Source: an uncultured Oscillospiraceae bacterium (GTDB lineage Bacteria > Bacillota > Clostridia > Oscillospirales > Oscillospiraceae). Taken from it: 43,400 nucleotides of DNA. The notes under the pieces are model-generated. The model was not told where the DNA came from and ran no database searches. It saw only the letters and a program-made list of their open reading frames with translations. Below are positions 6,202 through 17,000 of the stretch, piece by piece; the stretch's first letter is position 1; the number at the start of each line of letters is the position of its first letter. Position numbers and translations under genes: made by a program. Location of the stretch: NCBI GenBank assembly GCA_947626265.1, contig CANQRM010000023.1:1-43400 (forward strand). The letters run 5' to 3'.

Positions 6202-7980
6202 TCATTCCTCCTGCTTTTTCTCGCTTTCACTTTGGTTTTTCTGAATGATCCTTTCGGCTATATCATGTGCCCTACGCCTAAGCTGCTCATACTTCTGCGG
6301 AGGCAAGTTGGTCATCGCTGGAACAATTCGGTTCATACGGTCACCGGTCTTTTCCGGTTCTGTTTTTCTTCGTAAAGATTTTGCGTCATACTCCCCCTCC
6401 GTTACTAAATAGAGGTGGTCCACCGCTTCAGTATTGTGCACTACCGCCCGAATGGTGCAATCTACTTCTGCCTCGAACTGATAGGCCGTGTTATTCATAA
6501 GCCTTACGCAGTCACCCGGTTTGACGATCACAGGCACGACTGCCGGGTTTATAGAAAACTCCGGGGCAGTTACATAACGGTCCAGCCGTTGGGCTATACT
6601 CCTGATCCAATCGGCTGTTCCTTTCTCTGCTTTTACCCTCTCATATCCAACTTCCTCCGACACATGCCCAAGCAGATAATCCATTTCTGCCGGCATGATC
6701 CCGCAGCAGTTGATCCCTCTTGTAGTGAAATCTCTCCTGAGTATGTATGCTGTCATATCTCCCCGTTCCTCACGGCCAACACACCGCTCCTCTGACTCGT
6801 CCACCAGAGCAAACCGTTCCTGTTCCACACCACACTCCTGTAGTATATCCTTGATAAAGCCTGACAGTACACTTGCCGCAACAAACGAACTATTCTTATC
6901 TTCATATGAGACCAAGGGCACCTGCTCTATTTCCTTGTCACTGTAGCCTCTCTGTCGAAGCTGTTCAATGCGCAGCTGAACAAACCGGACCGCGCCAAAC
7001 GGGAGGACGACCTGCCGGTATGCTTTGTCTGTTTTCAGGGTGTTGGTTTCTTTACCCTGTCGGATTTGGCGGGACACAAAATATGTCGCAAAGTTCCCAT
7101 CGTCACTGATGATGATATCCCCTATGAGTGGACCCACTGCCTCGGCTGTACGAAGCCCGCAATAGTACATCATGACCGCGCCATAGGCCTCCGGGAACTT
7201 GGCTTGTGCTAATTCCCAGAGCACGTAGACAAACAGAGTTCTCTCTTCGCTCTTTAGCGATTTCTCCTGCTCGGTGATTGCCGCCTGCCCAATATAGACG
7301 GGTGGAAACTCCATCTCAAAGCGTCTTATTTCTTCATAATCGCGCTGCAACCGTCTGAAAAGCTTCTCGACTCGAATCAATACCGTTTGGATGTTCTGTT
7401 TGGTGGCTCCCTCGTGCTCGCCGCTTCTTTTGTTTGCAAGAGCACTGTCTACCAGCGCTTGCACGACTCCCTCCATAGTATCATTGGCAATCATATTAAA
7501 TGCGACACTGTTTATTAGATAAGACAGCGTTCTGTTTGCCGTGCTCTCCGCCCATCCGAATGTTTTCTGTGCTATTTCGATGAGTCTATCGTGGTCATAT
7601 TTGTCGATCTTTTTTAGGCAATCATACAAACTCAGTTCTTTTGTTCCTGATCCGTTCCCTTTTCCCCTCTCGCAGTCCTTCGCTATCTCAAAGATAACGG
7701 CCCTCTCTGCGGCTGCAACGTCCCCGAACTTCACCTTGCATTGGTGGTCAACACAATCGTCCGCACGGTCTGATGTCCCCCGAATAACGCCATACCCTTT
7801 CACCCGAATGATCTCTTTATCTCCAGCGGTACTGTAGTAGTACAGCCTAGCGTCCACGTCATCGTAGTTGCGCAGGCGAATTATCTTCGTTTTCTGCCTC
7901 TGGGTCTTCTTTGTCCTCTTGCTAAAAAGCTTCTTGGCCTGCCCGGGGGTTATTACGCTATTTGTAATGTTTCCGTTCAT
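6202..7980 (-). CDS. Tyrosine recombinase (integrase-like), element-borne
   Basis: 592 residues starting from the ATG at 7980, which has GGAGGTG in front. The catalytic domain is recognisable: YCGLRTAEAVGPLIGDI (Arg I box), AYILRRDFTTRG (second box with the usual His replaced by Tyr but Arg kept), LLGH, and a Tyr about nine residues on (VGYERV). An unusual C-terminal extension of about 120 residues follows the Tyr box and includes an SH3/cradle-like stretch (VPVIVKPGDCVRLMN). Together with the degenerate protein downstream and the divergent zinc-finger gene it forms a three-gene element. Paired recombinases recall the Tn554 TnpA/TnpB arrangement, though I see no sequence-level match. Confidence 0.75.
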   Translation of the reverse strand: MNGNITNSVITPGQAKKLFSKRTKKTQRQKTKIIRLRNYDDVDARLYYYSTAGDKEIIRVKGYGVIRGTSDRADDCVDHQCKVKFGDVAAAERAVIFEIAKDCERGKGNGSGTKELSLYDCLKKIDKYDHDRLIEIAQKTFGWAESTANRTLSYLINSVAFNMIANDTMEGVVQALVDSALANKRSGEHEGATKQNIQTVLIRVEKLFRRLQRDYEEIRRFEMEFPPVYIGQAAITEQEKSLKSEERTLFVYVLWELAQAKFPEAYGAVMMYYCGLRTAEAVGPLIGDIIISDDGNFATYFVSRQIRQGKETNTLKTDKAYRQVVLPFGAVRFVQLRIEQLRQRGYSDKEIEQVPLVSYEDKNSSFVAASVLSGFIKDILQECGVEQERFALVDESEERCVGREERGDMTAYILRRDFTTRGINCCGIMPAEMDYLLGHVSEEVGYERVKAEKGTADWIRSIAQRLDRYVTAPEFSINPAVVPVIVKPGDCVRLMNNTAYQFEAEVDCTIRAVVHNTEAVDHLYLVTEGEYDAKSLRRKTEPEKTGDRMNRIVPAMTNLPPQKYEQLRRRAHDIAERIIQKNQSESEKKQEE

Positions 7981-8209
7981 AGTGCACCTCCGTAGTTTTT
8001 TCTGAATTTTACCGCACAAAATAACAGCCTCCGTTAAAGTGCGTCAGCCTCGTTCAGTTTTCAGATACACCACGGGACACTGCGGAAGGTAAACGATTTC
8101 AGCAAATTGATGGGTTGCTCCAGCCCTTAATGGAAAGGTTTGCGTAATTAGTTCTTACACGTTCATTTAACTTCACTCCTGTGAAGGAGAAGCGATGGGA
8201 GGGCTGTAA

Positions 8210-9853
8210 GTGTCTACACCAGGTATGCCAAGGAGAAAACGTCGCCATACATGCTACCCGCATGAATTCACATCCATTCATGACGCCAGTGTTAAACAAT
8301 ACGATTTCGCCGAGGAGCGCGAGGATATAGAGACTTTCCTCTTGGACTACGAGAATCTTCCCAATGATTTGATCGTCAAAGGGTCACTAAACACATCTGC
8401 CGTATCATGCCAAATGCACGAAGAACTTTGCAATGAATGCAAGGCCTCTGCAAATGGCATCTATGATAATTGTTTCCTGACCAAAACCACTTTCCAGCTG
8501 GAAAACTGCATCCGGTTCTCGCTCTCATTTCATCCCCAAAAAACACACTTGCGCTGTCCTAAATGTGGGACTTATTCCGGGGTCAGCGGTTCGTCAAGGG
8601 AGAGCGTTGTAGAGGTTCGAGACGTACGCCTTGAAAACATGCCGGCGAAGCTGCTGATTTTCCGAAGCCGGCCCATGTGCTCAAACGAACACTGTAGGAA
8701 CCTTCTTGGCGAGCAGAGAATAGTTGGCCTGGAAAGCTATGCCGCCGGCGGCATGACGCTCCGGCTTACCGCATCTGTACTAGCCTGCCACCTGAACGGT
8801 ATCAAACGCAGCTATATTGCAGAAGCATATGCCATATCAAAAAGTCAGATAGACCGGATAAAATCTCGTGTCATAGGCATGATGAAAGATGCCAGCTGTA
8901 AGGCTGACGTACTTCATGTAATTTCAGAAGGCAAGCGTATCGAGCGCAGCCGCTTCGAAATAGCAGATCACCAGCAATCACCTATTGAGCTGTTCTTCGA
9001 CTATTGTTCCTCTGCAGGTGAGATAAGGCTGGCCTCAGCGTATAATAAGAGTACAATGGATCGCTTTCAAAACTTTCTTCAGACTGAAAACCAAGAATTC
9101 TTTTACGAATTCGGTTCTCAACAGGAATTTATGCTCACCGGCATGGACTACTACGCCGGTTACTGCGGTACGACCGGGCAGAAGCTTCTACAGCATGTTG
9201 CCGCGTTGGGAATACTCTACAGCGCCGTAATGGACGATGACAGCGACACGCCCACACCTGTTGAAATGCGCGATGCCCTAGACTCGTTATTCAATGCCAT
9301 GAAGGATGGTAAACATTCTCTGAAGGCTGCACTCAACAAAATCACCAGGATATACCACAGCCCAGCGCTGCTTAATGACTCAATACATAATTACTTGTCA
9401 TCGCCCTCGTTCCAGTCACTTTGGACAGCCATCAACAACGCCGATACCACAGAGCATTTGACACGGTCAGAACAGCGGCAGGACAAGAGGGAGCGAAATG
9501 TTGCCATGAACGCTGCCGCTGAGCTAATCCAAGCAAGTGTTTCTATATCTGACCTTGCAGATAACGAACTCATTGAGCGTCTGCTCTACTATAATCCTGC
9601 TGTTATCCCGCCTCAGGTCATGGACCTGTTTGGAACGGCCGCGGGTGATGTCAGCCTCGCAGAAAATGACTATGAGGAATACATGAGTTCTGTCCGTTAT
9701 GGCTTACCGCTTGCGTGCCTTACACATCTACTCAAGGAGGGCCTGCTGGAGGACAGTGAATTACCCCTGCACTGCCACCTGACCGGCAGCGACGGCGCAT
9801 GCCGCCCTAATTGTGGTTCCTACCCTCTTATGTGCCCCCACTGGAAACCATGA
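8210..9853 (+). CDS. ISL3-like zinc-finger protein of the recombinase element
   Basis: 547 residues from a GTG start with GGGAGGG upstream. The N-terminal part has a treble-clef-like zinc site, CPKC (116/119) and C157-x4-C162, followed by an HTH-like segment (RSYIAEAYAISKSQIDRIK), as in ISL3-family transposases. The DDE catalytic domain is not evident: the middle (IELFFDYCSSAGEIRL) is only faintly similar. The C-terminus has a second Cys/His cluster (LHCHLTGSDGACRPNCG, then MCPHW). It is divergent from the recombinase operon and shares its low GC. It may be a transposition accessory or DNA-targeting protein. Confidence 0.5.
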   Translation: MSTPGMPRRKRRHTCYPHEFTSIHDASVKQYDFAEEREDIETFLLDYENLPNDLIVKGSLNTSAVSCQMHEELCNECKASANGIYDNCFLTKTTFQLENCIRFSLSFHPQKTHLRCPKCGTYSGVSGSSRESVVEVRDVRLENMPAKLLIFRSRPMCSNEHCRNLLGEQRIVGLESYAAGGMTLRLTASVLACHLNGIKRSYIAEAYAISKSQIDRIKSRVIGMMKDASCKADVLHVISEGKRIERSRFEIADHQQSPIELFFDYCSSAGEIRLASAYNKSTMDRFQNFLQTENQEFFYEFGSQQEFMLTGMDYYAGYCGTTGQKLLQHVAALGILYSAVMDDDSDTPTPVEMRDALDSLFNAMKDGKHSLKAALNKITRIYHSPALLNDSIHNYLSSPSFQSLWTAINNADTTEHLTRSEQRQDKRERNVAMNAAAELIQASVSISDLADNELIERLLYYNPAVIPPQVMDLFGTAAGDVSLAENDYEEYMSSVRYGLPLACLTHLLKEGLLEDSELPLHCHLTGSDGACRPNCGSYPLMCPHWKP

Positions 9854-9887
9854 CCTTCGCCTATCGACTCGATTCTTTACAAAAAAG

Positions 9888-9922
9888 TAGGGCTGTCATC
9901 GCATCTGCTGATGACAGCCCTA
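9888..9922 (+). terminator. Terminator of the ISL3-like gene
   Basis: TAGGGCTGTCATC (9888-9900) pairs perfectly with GATGACAGCCCTA (9910-9922) and is followed by CCCCATTTT. Confidence 0.85.
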
Positions 9923-9931
9923 CCCCATTTT

Positions 9932-10324
9932 CTGCTGTTGCCAGCCGCCTATTACGTAACTCGTCATTCTAAAACTCATGGATCACGAAGGTCATTGCGG
10001 ACGCATTTACGTACCAAACAGCTTCTTCGGGAGTTCAAATTACTTAAAGCATAGCCTGCCCTCTCGCACTATTTTGCGAACTATATGGCCCCTCCCCCTG
10101 GTGGTTTTCCAGACAGCCTTCTCTTTTCATGGGGGCGAGAATCACTCGATTCAATGTTTTCTCCCAAACCGAATTTCTGCGCCTTTCATCGTTATGTGTT
10201 TGGGAGGTTATTACGTGATCGATAATTATTCAAAGGCTTGAATCGCTTGTGCCGCAACGGTTTGCGGGAATCCATCGTTTCCGGATCAAGCAGCAAAGCC
10301 ACAGACATCCTTATTCACATTTGC
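9932..10324 (+). repeat. Direct repeat of about 390 bp, copy 1
   Basis: About 90% identical by eye to 33808-34198, in the same orientation, 24 kb apart. It starts CTGCTGT, contains CCGCCTATTACGTAACTCG and ends ACATCCTTATTCACA. Reading frames are broken differently in the two copies, so it is probably not a gene. Both copies have AGGTTATTACGTGATCGATAA, an RBS-like sequence plus a GTG codon: copy 1 stops after 10 codons and copy 2 runs about 48 codons. It follows the recombinase element directly and may be its terminal sequence. Confidence 0.85.
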
Positions 10325-10402
10325 GGGTTTTGCCACATCGTATTGGCTCCACGCACCACGCAAATGCCGTGACTACTATATGCCAGACAGACTACTTCGA
10401 GG

Positions 10403-10930
10403 TTGTTTCGGGCCTTTGTGAGGCGGCCTTATCATACGATAAAACCGGCTGTGGACTCTAACACTTGGCATGACCATGTTTGCCTGGCACTGCGGCTGGG
10501 GCCGGAGGTGTATGAGGCGTTTTGCCCTTATGCCACAGAGCAGGTGTTTGAATCGGAGGTCGATGACCGATGTGAACAGTGCGAGTGCTTCTCGACCATT
10601 TATGCGTCAGATGGAAAACTTCGCCTTGTCACCCCGGCGGCATGCGGCACAGTCACAAGCCAATGAATCAATACAAGCAAATCACCATGCGCTTTGGCGA
10701 CGGGTACATATCAGCCACCCTGACTGATTTCTTTCTATTGCTGCCCTTGGCGAATACCAATGCTCTGTTCAAACTATTTTCACCTACACGCGGCAATGCC
10801 ACATGTCATGTTGCAGTTATCTTGGCATTTTTGGATGGCTTGCAGGGCCCACGTCTTCTTTTGGCTTTCCCAGTCACTTCCTCCTCCCGCATTTACAGGA
10901 TCGCGGGCTCATATCCCTTACCCCCTGTTG
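10403..10930 (+). other. Gene-poor stretch with two overlapping decayed-looking ORFs
   Basis: An 88-codon frame ending at 10666 (with VCLALRLGPEVYEAF and CEQCECF) overlaps by ATGA a second frame beginning at 10663, MNQYKQITMRFGDGYISATL. The second frame runs on through a hairpin and has no natural end. The ATGA overlap suggests a former gene pair from a mobile element, now frameshifted. I recognise neither. Confidence 0.3.
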
Positions 10931-10954
10931 TAGCCATTCTCCTGCAACAGGGGG
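10921..10954 (+). terminator. Strong hairpin, plus-strand terminator
   Basis: CCCCCTGTTG (10921-10930) pairs with CAACAGGGGG (10945-10954) and is followed by ACCTCTTTT. Confidence 0.7.
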
Positions 10955-10993
10955 ACCTCTTTTCTACTATCCGCTTTTATGGGGGTAAATATA

Positions 10994-11020
10994 GAGCCGC
11001 AGGAGAAACTCCTGCGGCTC
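10994..11020 (-). terminator. Terminator of the adhesin gene
   Basis: GAGCCGCAGGA (10994-11004) pairs with TCCTGCGGCTC (11010-11020), 10 bp past the adhesin stop codon. On the minus strand it is followed by TATATTT. Confidence 0.8.
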
Positions 11021-11030
11021 CGGATGGTCT

Positions 11031-14000
11031 TTACCGGTCAGAGGGCCGGTGGGGTTTTCTTCTATGCCGCATGGCCAGGATAACCAGGCCGGCGGCGCAC
11101 AGGGTCAGCAGCAGCGCCCAAGGCTCGGGGGATATGCCGTCCCCCGTAGCGGGTGCGACGGGCTCGCCGGGCACGGGCGTGTAGAACGGCGGGGAGGTCG
11201 TCACGGGCGGCAGGGTAGGTCCAGGCGAACCGCTGGGTCCGGGCGAACCGCTGGGTCCGGGCGAACCGCTGGGTCCGGGCGAGCCGCTGGGCGCAGGCGA
11301 ACCGCTGGGCGCAGGCGAACCACTGGGCGCAGGCGAACCACTGGGCGCAGGCGAACCGCTGGGCGCAGGCGAACCACTGGGCGCAGGCGAACCGCTGGGC
11401 GCAGGCGAACCACTGGGCTTGTCATTGACCACTCTCGCCTCCACAGTCCCGCCACGGGGGATGGTCCCTGTCGCGCCGGAGAAACTTGTCGTATATCCGT
11501 TCTGGTCAGCCTGCTTCTCTGTCACCGTATAGGTAATACCCGATGGGAGGCCATTGGCCGTGCAGCTCTGCCCGCTTTTCAGCGTGAACTCAGCCACACC
11601 GGCATCAAAGTACATATCGCCGTAGCGGCCTGTGATTTGAGCGCCCAACTCGACCCGGAAACTCCAGTTTCTCTCTGTCTCTCCACCGCTGCCGGTGACG
11701 GTCTTGGTCACCCGCAGACTGCCGGTGCGTGGCGGGCCGGGCGGGTTGACAGGCGGGGGATCCTTGGAGTTGACGAATTCCGCCGCGGCCATGCCGCCGG
11801 GTATGATCTCTCCCGTGTTGCCGGTGGCGTTAGTGGTATAGCCGTCCGAGTTGGCCTCGGCCTCGGTCACGGTGTAGGTGATCCCGGCGGGCAGACCTTC
11901 GGCAGTCGCTGTCGCGCCGTGCTTCAGCGTAAACCTGGCCACGCCGTCGGCGAACGTCATATCGCCGTACACGCCGTTGATGGACGTGTCGCTCAGCGTC
12001 ACGGTGAAGTTCCAATCCTTCGTCGTGTCGCCGTCCGTGCCGGTGACGGTCTTAGTGACCTTCAGACCGCCGTTTTCGGTATTTTCGGTATAAGTGTTGG
12101 TGACGGTGACTTGCGTATCGCCGCCGACGGTGACAATGGCCTCGCCCTCGCCGGTGACGTTCAAGGTGTAGCCCGTCACTTCCGTTCCCGCGTCATCCTC
12201 CGTGACGGTGTACGTGCCTACATGCAGACCATTCACCGTCTCGCTGCCCGCACCGGTGATAGTGACCGTATGTTTGTATCCTTCGGGGCCGGTGATGTAG
12301 AAGGTAAATGTCTTTGCCTCCGCTTCTTCACCGCCGCCCACGATCGCTTTGGTGATGGTCAGATTGCCAAGCTCGCTCTTGGGCTTTTTATTGTTAAAAG
12401 TGGCTTCTGTCAGTTTGCCAGCGGTGATGGTCCCGGACGCGTTGCCGGCGTTCGTGCTGTAATCGTCCGAGTTGGCCTCGGCCTCGGTCACGGTGTAGGT
12501 GATCCCGGCGGGCAGGCCGGTAGCAGTCTTGCTCTCGCCGTGCTTCAGCTTAAACGTGGCCTCGCCGTTGGTGAATTGCATGCCGCCGAAGTCGCCGTTG
12601 ATGGTATTGTCGCCCAGCGTCACGGTAAAGTTCCAATCCTTCGTCGTGTCGCCGTCCGTGCCGGAGACGGTCTTGCTCACGGACAGATCACCGGTCTTGC
12701 GGGTGTTGGTGAACGCGGCCTCCGCCGTTTGGCCAACGCTGACGGTCCCGCTCGTATTATCGGGGCTGGAATCGTAGTTCGGGTCTGCCGTCACCTCTTC
12801 GACGGCATATTCCGTGCCGTCGGGCAGGCCCTTGATGGTGATAGACTGGCCGTGCTTGAGCGTGACCGTGGCGGTATAGCTGTCGCCATCAGGCGTGACA
12901 TCGATCGTTCCCTCGCTTCTGCTCTGGTCTATGGTGGGATAGCTCCCGGCCAGCTTTATGCCATCCGGAGGCCTCAGCGTGATCTTGAACTCCCATTCCT
13001 TTTCCGTTTCGCCCAGCGTACCATTCACGGCCTTGGAGACCGTCAGCTCCCCGGTCTTGAGGGTGTTCGTGAACTTGACCTCTTGTGTCGCTTCGACCTT
13101 GATATCGCCGTTGGTCGTGTTGTTGGTATCTTCACCTATTTTCGTCTCATAACCAGGTACAGATGTTTCCGTGATCGTATATTTTGTGCCCGCGGGCAGG
13201 TTATAGATGACCATGCGCTGGCCGTGCTTGAGGGTGACGTTCATGTCGTTAAGCTGCTTGACAATCATCGCCCCGCCATCACCTTCCGCGAGCTTCACTG
13301 TGCCATTGGACAACGCGACATCGTTCCCCACCGTATAGACCTCGCAGGCGAATTCATCGCCCACCTTGACGTTGTCCCCGGTCAGCTCGATCTTGAACTC
13401 CCAGTCACGGTCCTTCTCGCCGAAGTCGCTTACCTCTTTTTCCAGCGACAGCGAGCCGAATTCAAAGTAGTTGGTGACGGTGAAGCTGAATTGATCAACT
13501 TCAGTCTCATTTTCGTCTCCATATTTATCATCCGTCGGCACAATCGTCACATTGCTCGCGCCGCCGCTATCGATCTCCTCCAGCAGGAACTTGTAATTGT
13601 ACTTTTTTACCTCATCATTAGGTTCGGTAGGCACATGGATTCCAATACTTTCCTTATCGAGCCCCTCGATTTTTATCCAACCCGTGCCTTTCAGCTTGAG
13701 ATCGCAATAGATCCGTGCGTATTGTCCGGCATCAAGTCCGCCGTAATACGCCTCTTGCCCCTCCTCAACGGTCAAGGTTTCAACATGGAATTCCGTTCTA
13801 TCGCTGCCTTTGTCCGTTTGATAACTGACCGTTCCGGGCGACTTAAGCTGGCCATTAACGTTATTCTTGCTCTCCACATCGATGATGTTGAACCGGAATA
13901 TATATTCATGTTCATTCCTGAGATAATTACCCTTCTCGTCGGTCGCGCCCCTGACATTGACGTTCTTCGTCACGTTGATGTTGAACGTACCCGCGACGAC

Positions 14001-17000
14001 CTTGCCGTTGACCATCATGCCGCCGCCGCCGTATTTAGCGCTCTTCGTATCGTTGTCGGTGATGCGGACGGCGTAGCCGCCGCTGCCGCCGGCCGCCACG
14101 GTCTGGATGCCGGTGTCGGGGATGTGGGCCCGGAAGCCCACGGGGTTCAAATTGTCCTCGCCGCCGCTGGGGCCGAGGGCCGCCGGGGCGACGCCGCTGC
14201 GGATATTGGTCCAGTCATACTCGCCGGTGCGGGCCGTGCCGCCGGACAGGTCGGTCCAGTTGTAGTCCTGGCCGTCGGGGGTGGTGTCGCTGACATAGAG
14301 CTTGGCGGGGGTCTCGTGGTCGATGACCTCGTCATAGGGCACGGCCAGGATGTCCATGCCGCTGTCGCCGTTGCCGTAGATGGTGGCGCCGTGCTCTGGG
14401 TACAGGAAGACCTGGGCATTGGGGCACAGGGCGATGCCGTTGCCCACCGTCGTGCCGTCGTTGCCTCCATCCACATGGTTGCCGGTGATCAGCGCGTCCT
14501 GCATGTAGCAGGTGATGTTCTCGCCGATGTACACACCGCCGGTGTTATAGTGCTTCGTAGGATTCAGGTCGGACTCTTTGTAGTTGTCGAAGTTGGCGTT
14601 GCAGTGGTTGCCGATGATCTGTGCGGACTGAAGCAGCACCGTGCCGTAATAGTCAGCGCCCTTCCGGCGGACGGAGAACGCGCCCGCGTTCACGTCGGCA
14701 GTGTTGTTCTCAAACCTCGCGCTGCCTTTGACCGTCACCGTGCCGCCGTTCAAGTTGGCCCGGAACGCGCCGCCGGAGCTGCCGGAGCTGTTGCCGGTGA
14801 AGGTGCCGCCGTCGATGGTGATGTTGGAGTTCTCACCATCGCCGGGGAAATAGAGGCAGCCGCCGTCGCCGGTTTTGGCGGTGTTGTTCGTAAAGGTGCA
14901 GTTCTTGACCTGGATGTTGCTCTGGGGCGGGAAGCCGCGCCACACGCCGCCCTGGTTCTTGGCGTAGTTCCCGGTGAAGGTACTGCTCTCAAAGGTGAAC
15001 GTCGTGCCCTGGGCGTCCACCGCCGCATAGAAGCAGCCGCCGTTATTGTTGCTGCTGTTGTTCTCAAAAGTGCTGTTTTTGACTGTAAACTTGGAGTTGG
15101 GAACGTTATACTGTATGACGCCCGCGTTGTCGGTGGCTTTGTTGCCGCTGAAGGTCACTCTATCCACCAGGAATTCTTTGATGGCATCCGCGTTGTCCTT
15201 TGTGACGCAGACGCAGGGGCCTTTATTCGCTGTATTATTGATGAACTGTGTCCCGCCGCTGATCGTGAATCTGCCGTTTCCATTCGGCTCCTTCGCAGCG
15301 TTTGCCGCCTTATAGATGCCGCCCTCTTTGGCCGCGCTGTTGCCGCTGAACACAGCGCCGCTGATGTCGATGGCGGAGTTCTTGGAAGAGATGAAGGCGA
15401 TGGACCCATAGGCCATCGCAGTGTTGCCCGTAAAGGAGCCGCCCGTTATTGTCAGGGCGACCGTATCCGCGTCGATACCGGTGCTGAAAGCGCCGCCGCG
15501 CTGGGCGCTGTTGCCCGTGAACTGGGCGCTGCCGCCGATAGTGACCTGAGTGGAGGCCGCGCCGTCCACGTGGAGCGCCCCGCCGTAGGCCTGGCCGTCT
15601 GTGGCCGTGTCTGCCGTATTCTCGGAGAACGTACCGCCGGTTACCGACACGGTAGAATCGTAAGCGTAAACGCCGCCGCCGCAGATGGCGCTGTTGCCGC
15701 TGATCTCTCCGCCGGTCATATCAATGGAGCTGTTCACCATGAGGACAGCGCCGCCAAGGCCTTGCTTTCCGGCATTCGCACTGTTATAGGCGAAGCGGGT
15801 CCCGGTGCCATATGTTTTTATGGCTGCCGTCGTCTCATCTGTCGTCGTGGCGTTGCCACTGATCACGCCGCCATTGATATCAATAATGGAGCCGTCCAGA
15901 TACACCGCGCCGTAAGACTTGTTGTTCACCAGCGCCGCGCCCGGGTTCAGGGTGAGGGTCGAGCCGCCGGTGGCAGTCACGGTCCGGCCCAGGATATTGA
16001 GCGAGGCGTCCACTGTCACATTCACCAGGGTCAGGGATGCGCCATTGGTGAGGGTGAACATGTTCTCCGCCTCGCCGGACTTGGTCACGGTAAAGGGCGC
16101 GCCCTCGCCATAGGACTCGATCGTCACGACCTTGCCGTCGATGACCGCCTCGTTCAGGGCAACGTCCTGGGTCAGGCAGATGACGCCGCCGTTGGCCAGA
16201 TTCTCCAGCGCGGCCTCGATGGTGCCGGCAACTACACCCTCCATGCCCTCCGGGGCCGTGGGGACATAGACCACCTGCTTCGGGCCGACCGCGCGCCGCA
16301 CCAGGGCAGGACCCATCACAGAGAACGAGTTGACAGCAAACGTCACCGTGCCGTCGTCCGCCGTCGCCGGCTCCAGCTTCTCCACGGCGCCGTTGTCCAG
16401 GATATGTACCATGAACCGCTCCGTCACCATCTCCGGAGCCGCCTCGGGCTCGCCCACGCCGGGCTCGTCAAAGCTGGGGCCCTCCATGCCAGGCTGGGAG
16501 AGCGGGCCGTCCGCCAACCTGTCGTCCTCCCCGCCGCTGAGAAAAGCCGCAAAGGGGTCGGCGGGAAACTGCATACTCACAGTCACCAGGCCGGCAACCG
16601 GCTCTTTCCGGCTGCCGTCGGCCGCCGTGAAATAGACGTCATAGGGCAGGAAGTACAGCTCGTCGCCTGCGGTCAGGCCCAGCGTCTGCCACAGCGTGTC
16701 GTAGGCCTGGGTGTACTCCGCGGTGTCCTCGGCTATCTTGTCCGCGTGGAGCTGGGCATCCGCCGGGATGCCGCTTTCCGGAGCCGCCGCCGCGTTGACA
16801 GTCACGCCGTCACCGGCGCAGGCATAGCGCTGCTCCCCGGCAGTCTGCGGCTCGTCGGTGGCTTCCGGCTCGTCGGTGGCTTCCGGCTCGTCGGTAATTT
16901 CCGGCTCGTCGGTAGTTTCCGGCTCCCCGGTGGCTTCCGGTTCCTCCGTGACTTCCGGCTCCCCGGTGGCCTCCGGCTCCCCGGTGGCCTCCGGCACCTC

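Noticed and set aside
9932-10324. Complete insertion sequence
   Set aside because: No transposase frame and no terminal inverted repeats seen; kept only as a direct repeat.
11217-11417. CRISPR-like regular repeats
   Set aside because: Units are contiguous 18-bp coding repeats without spacers; no cas genes are present.
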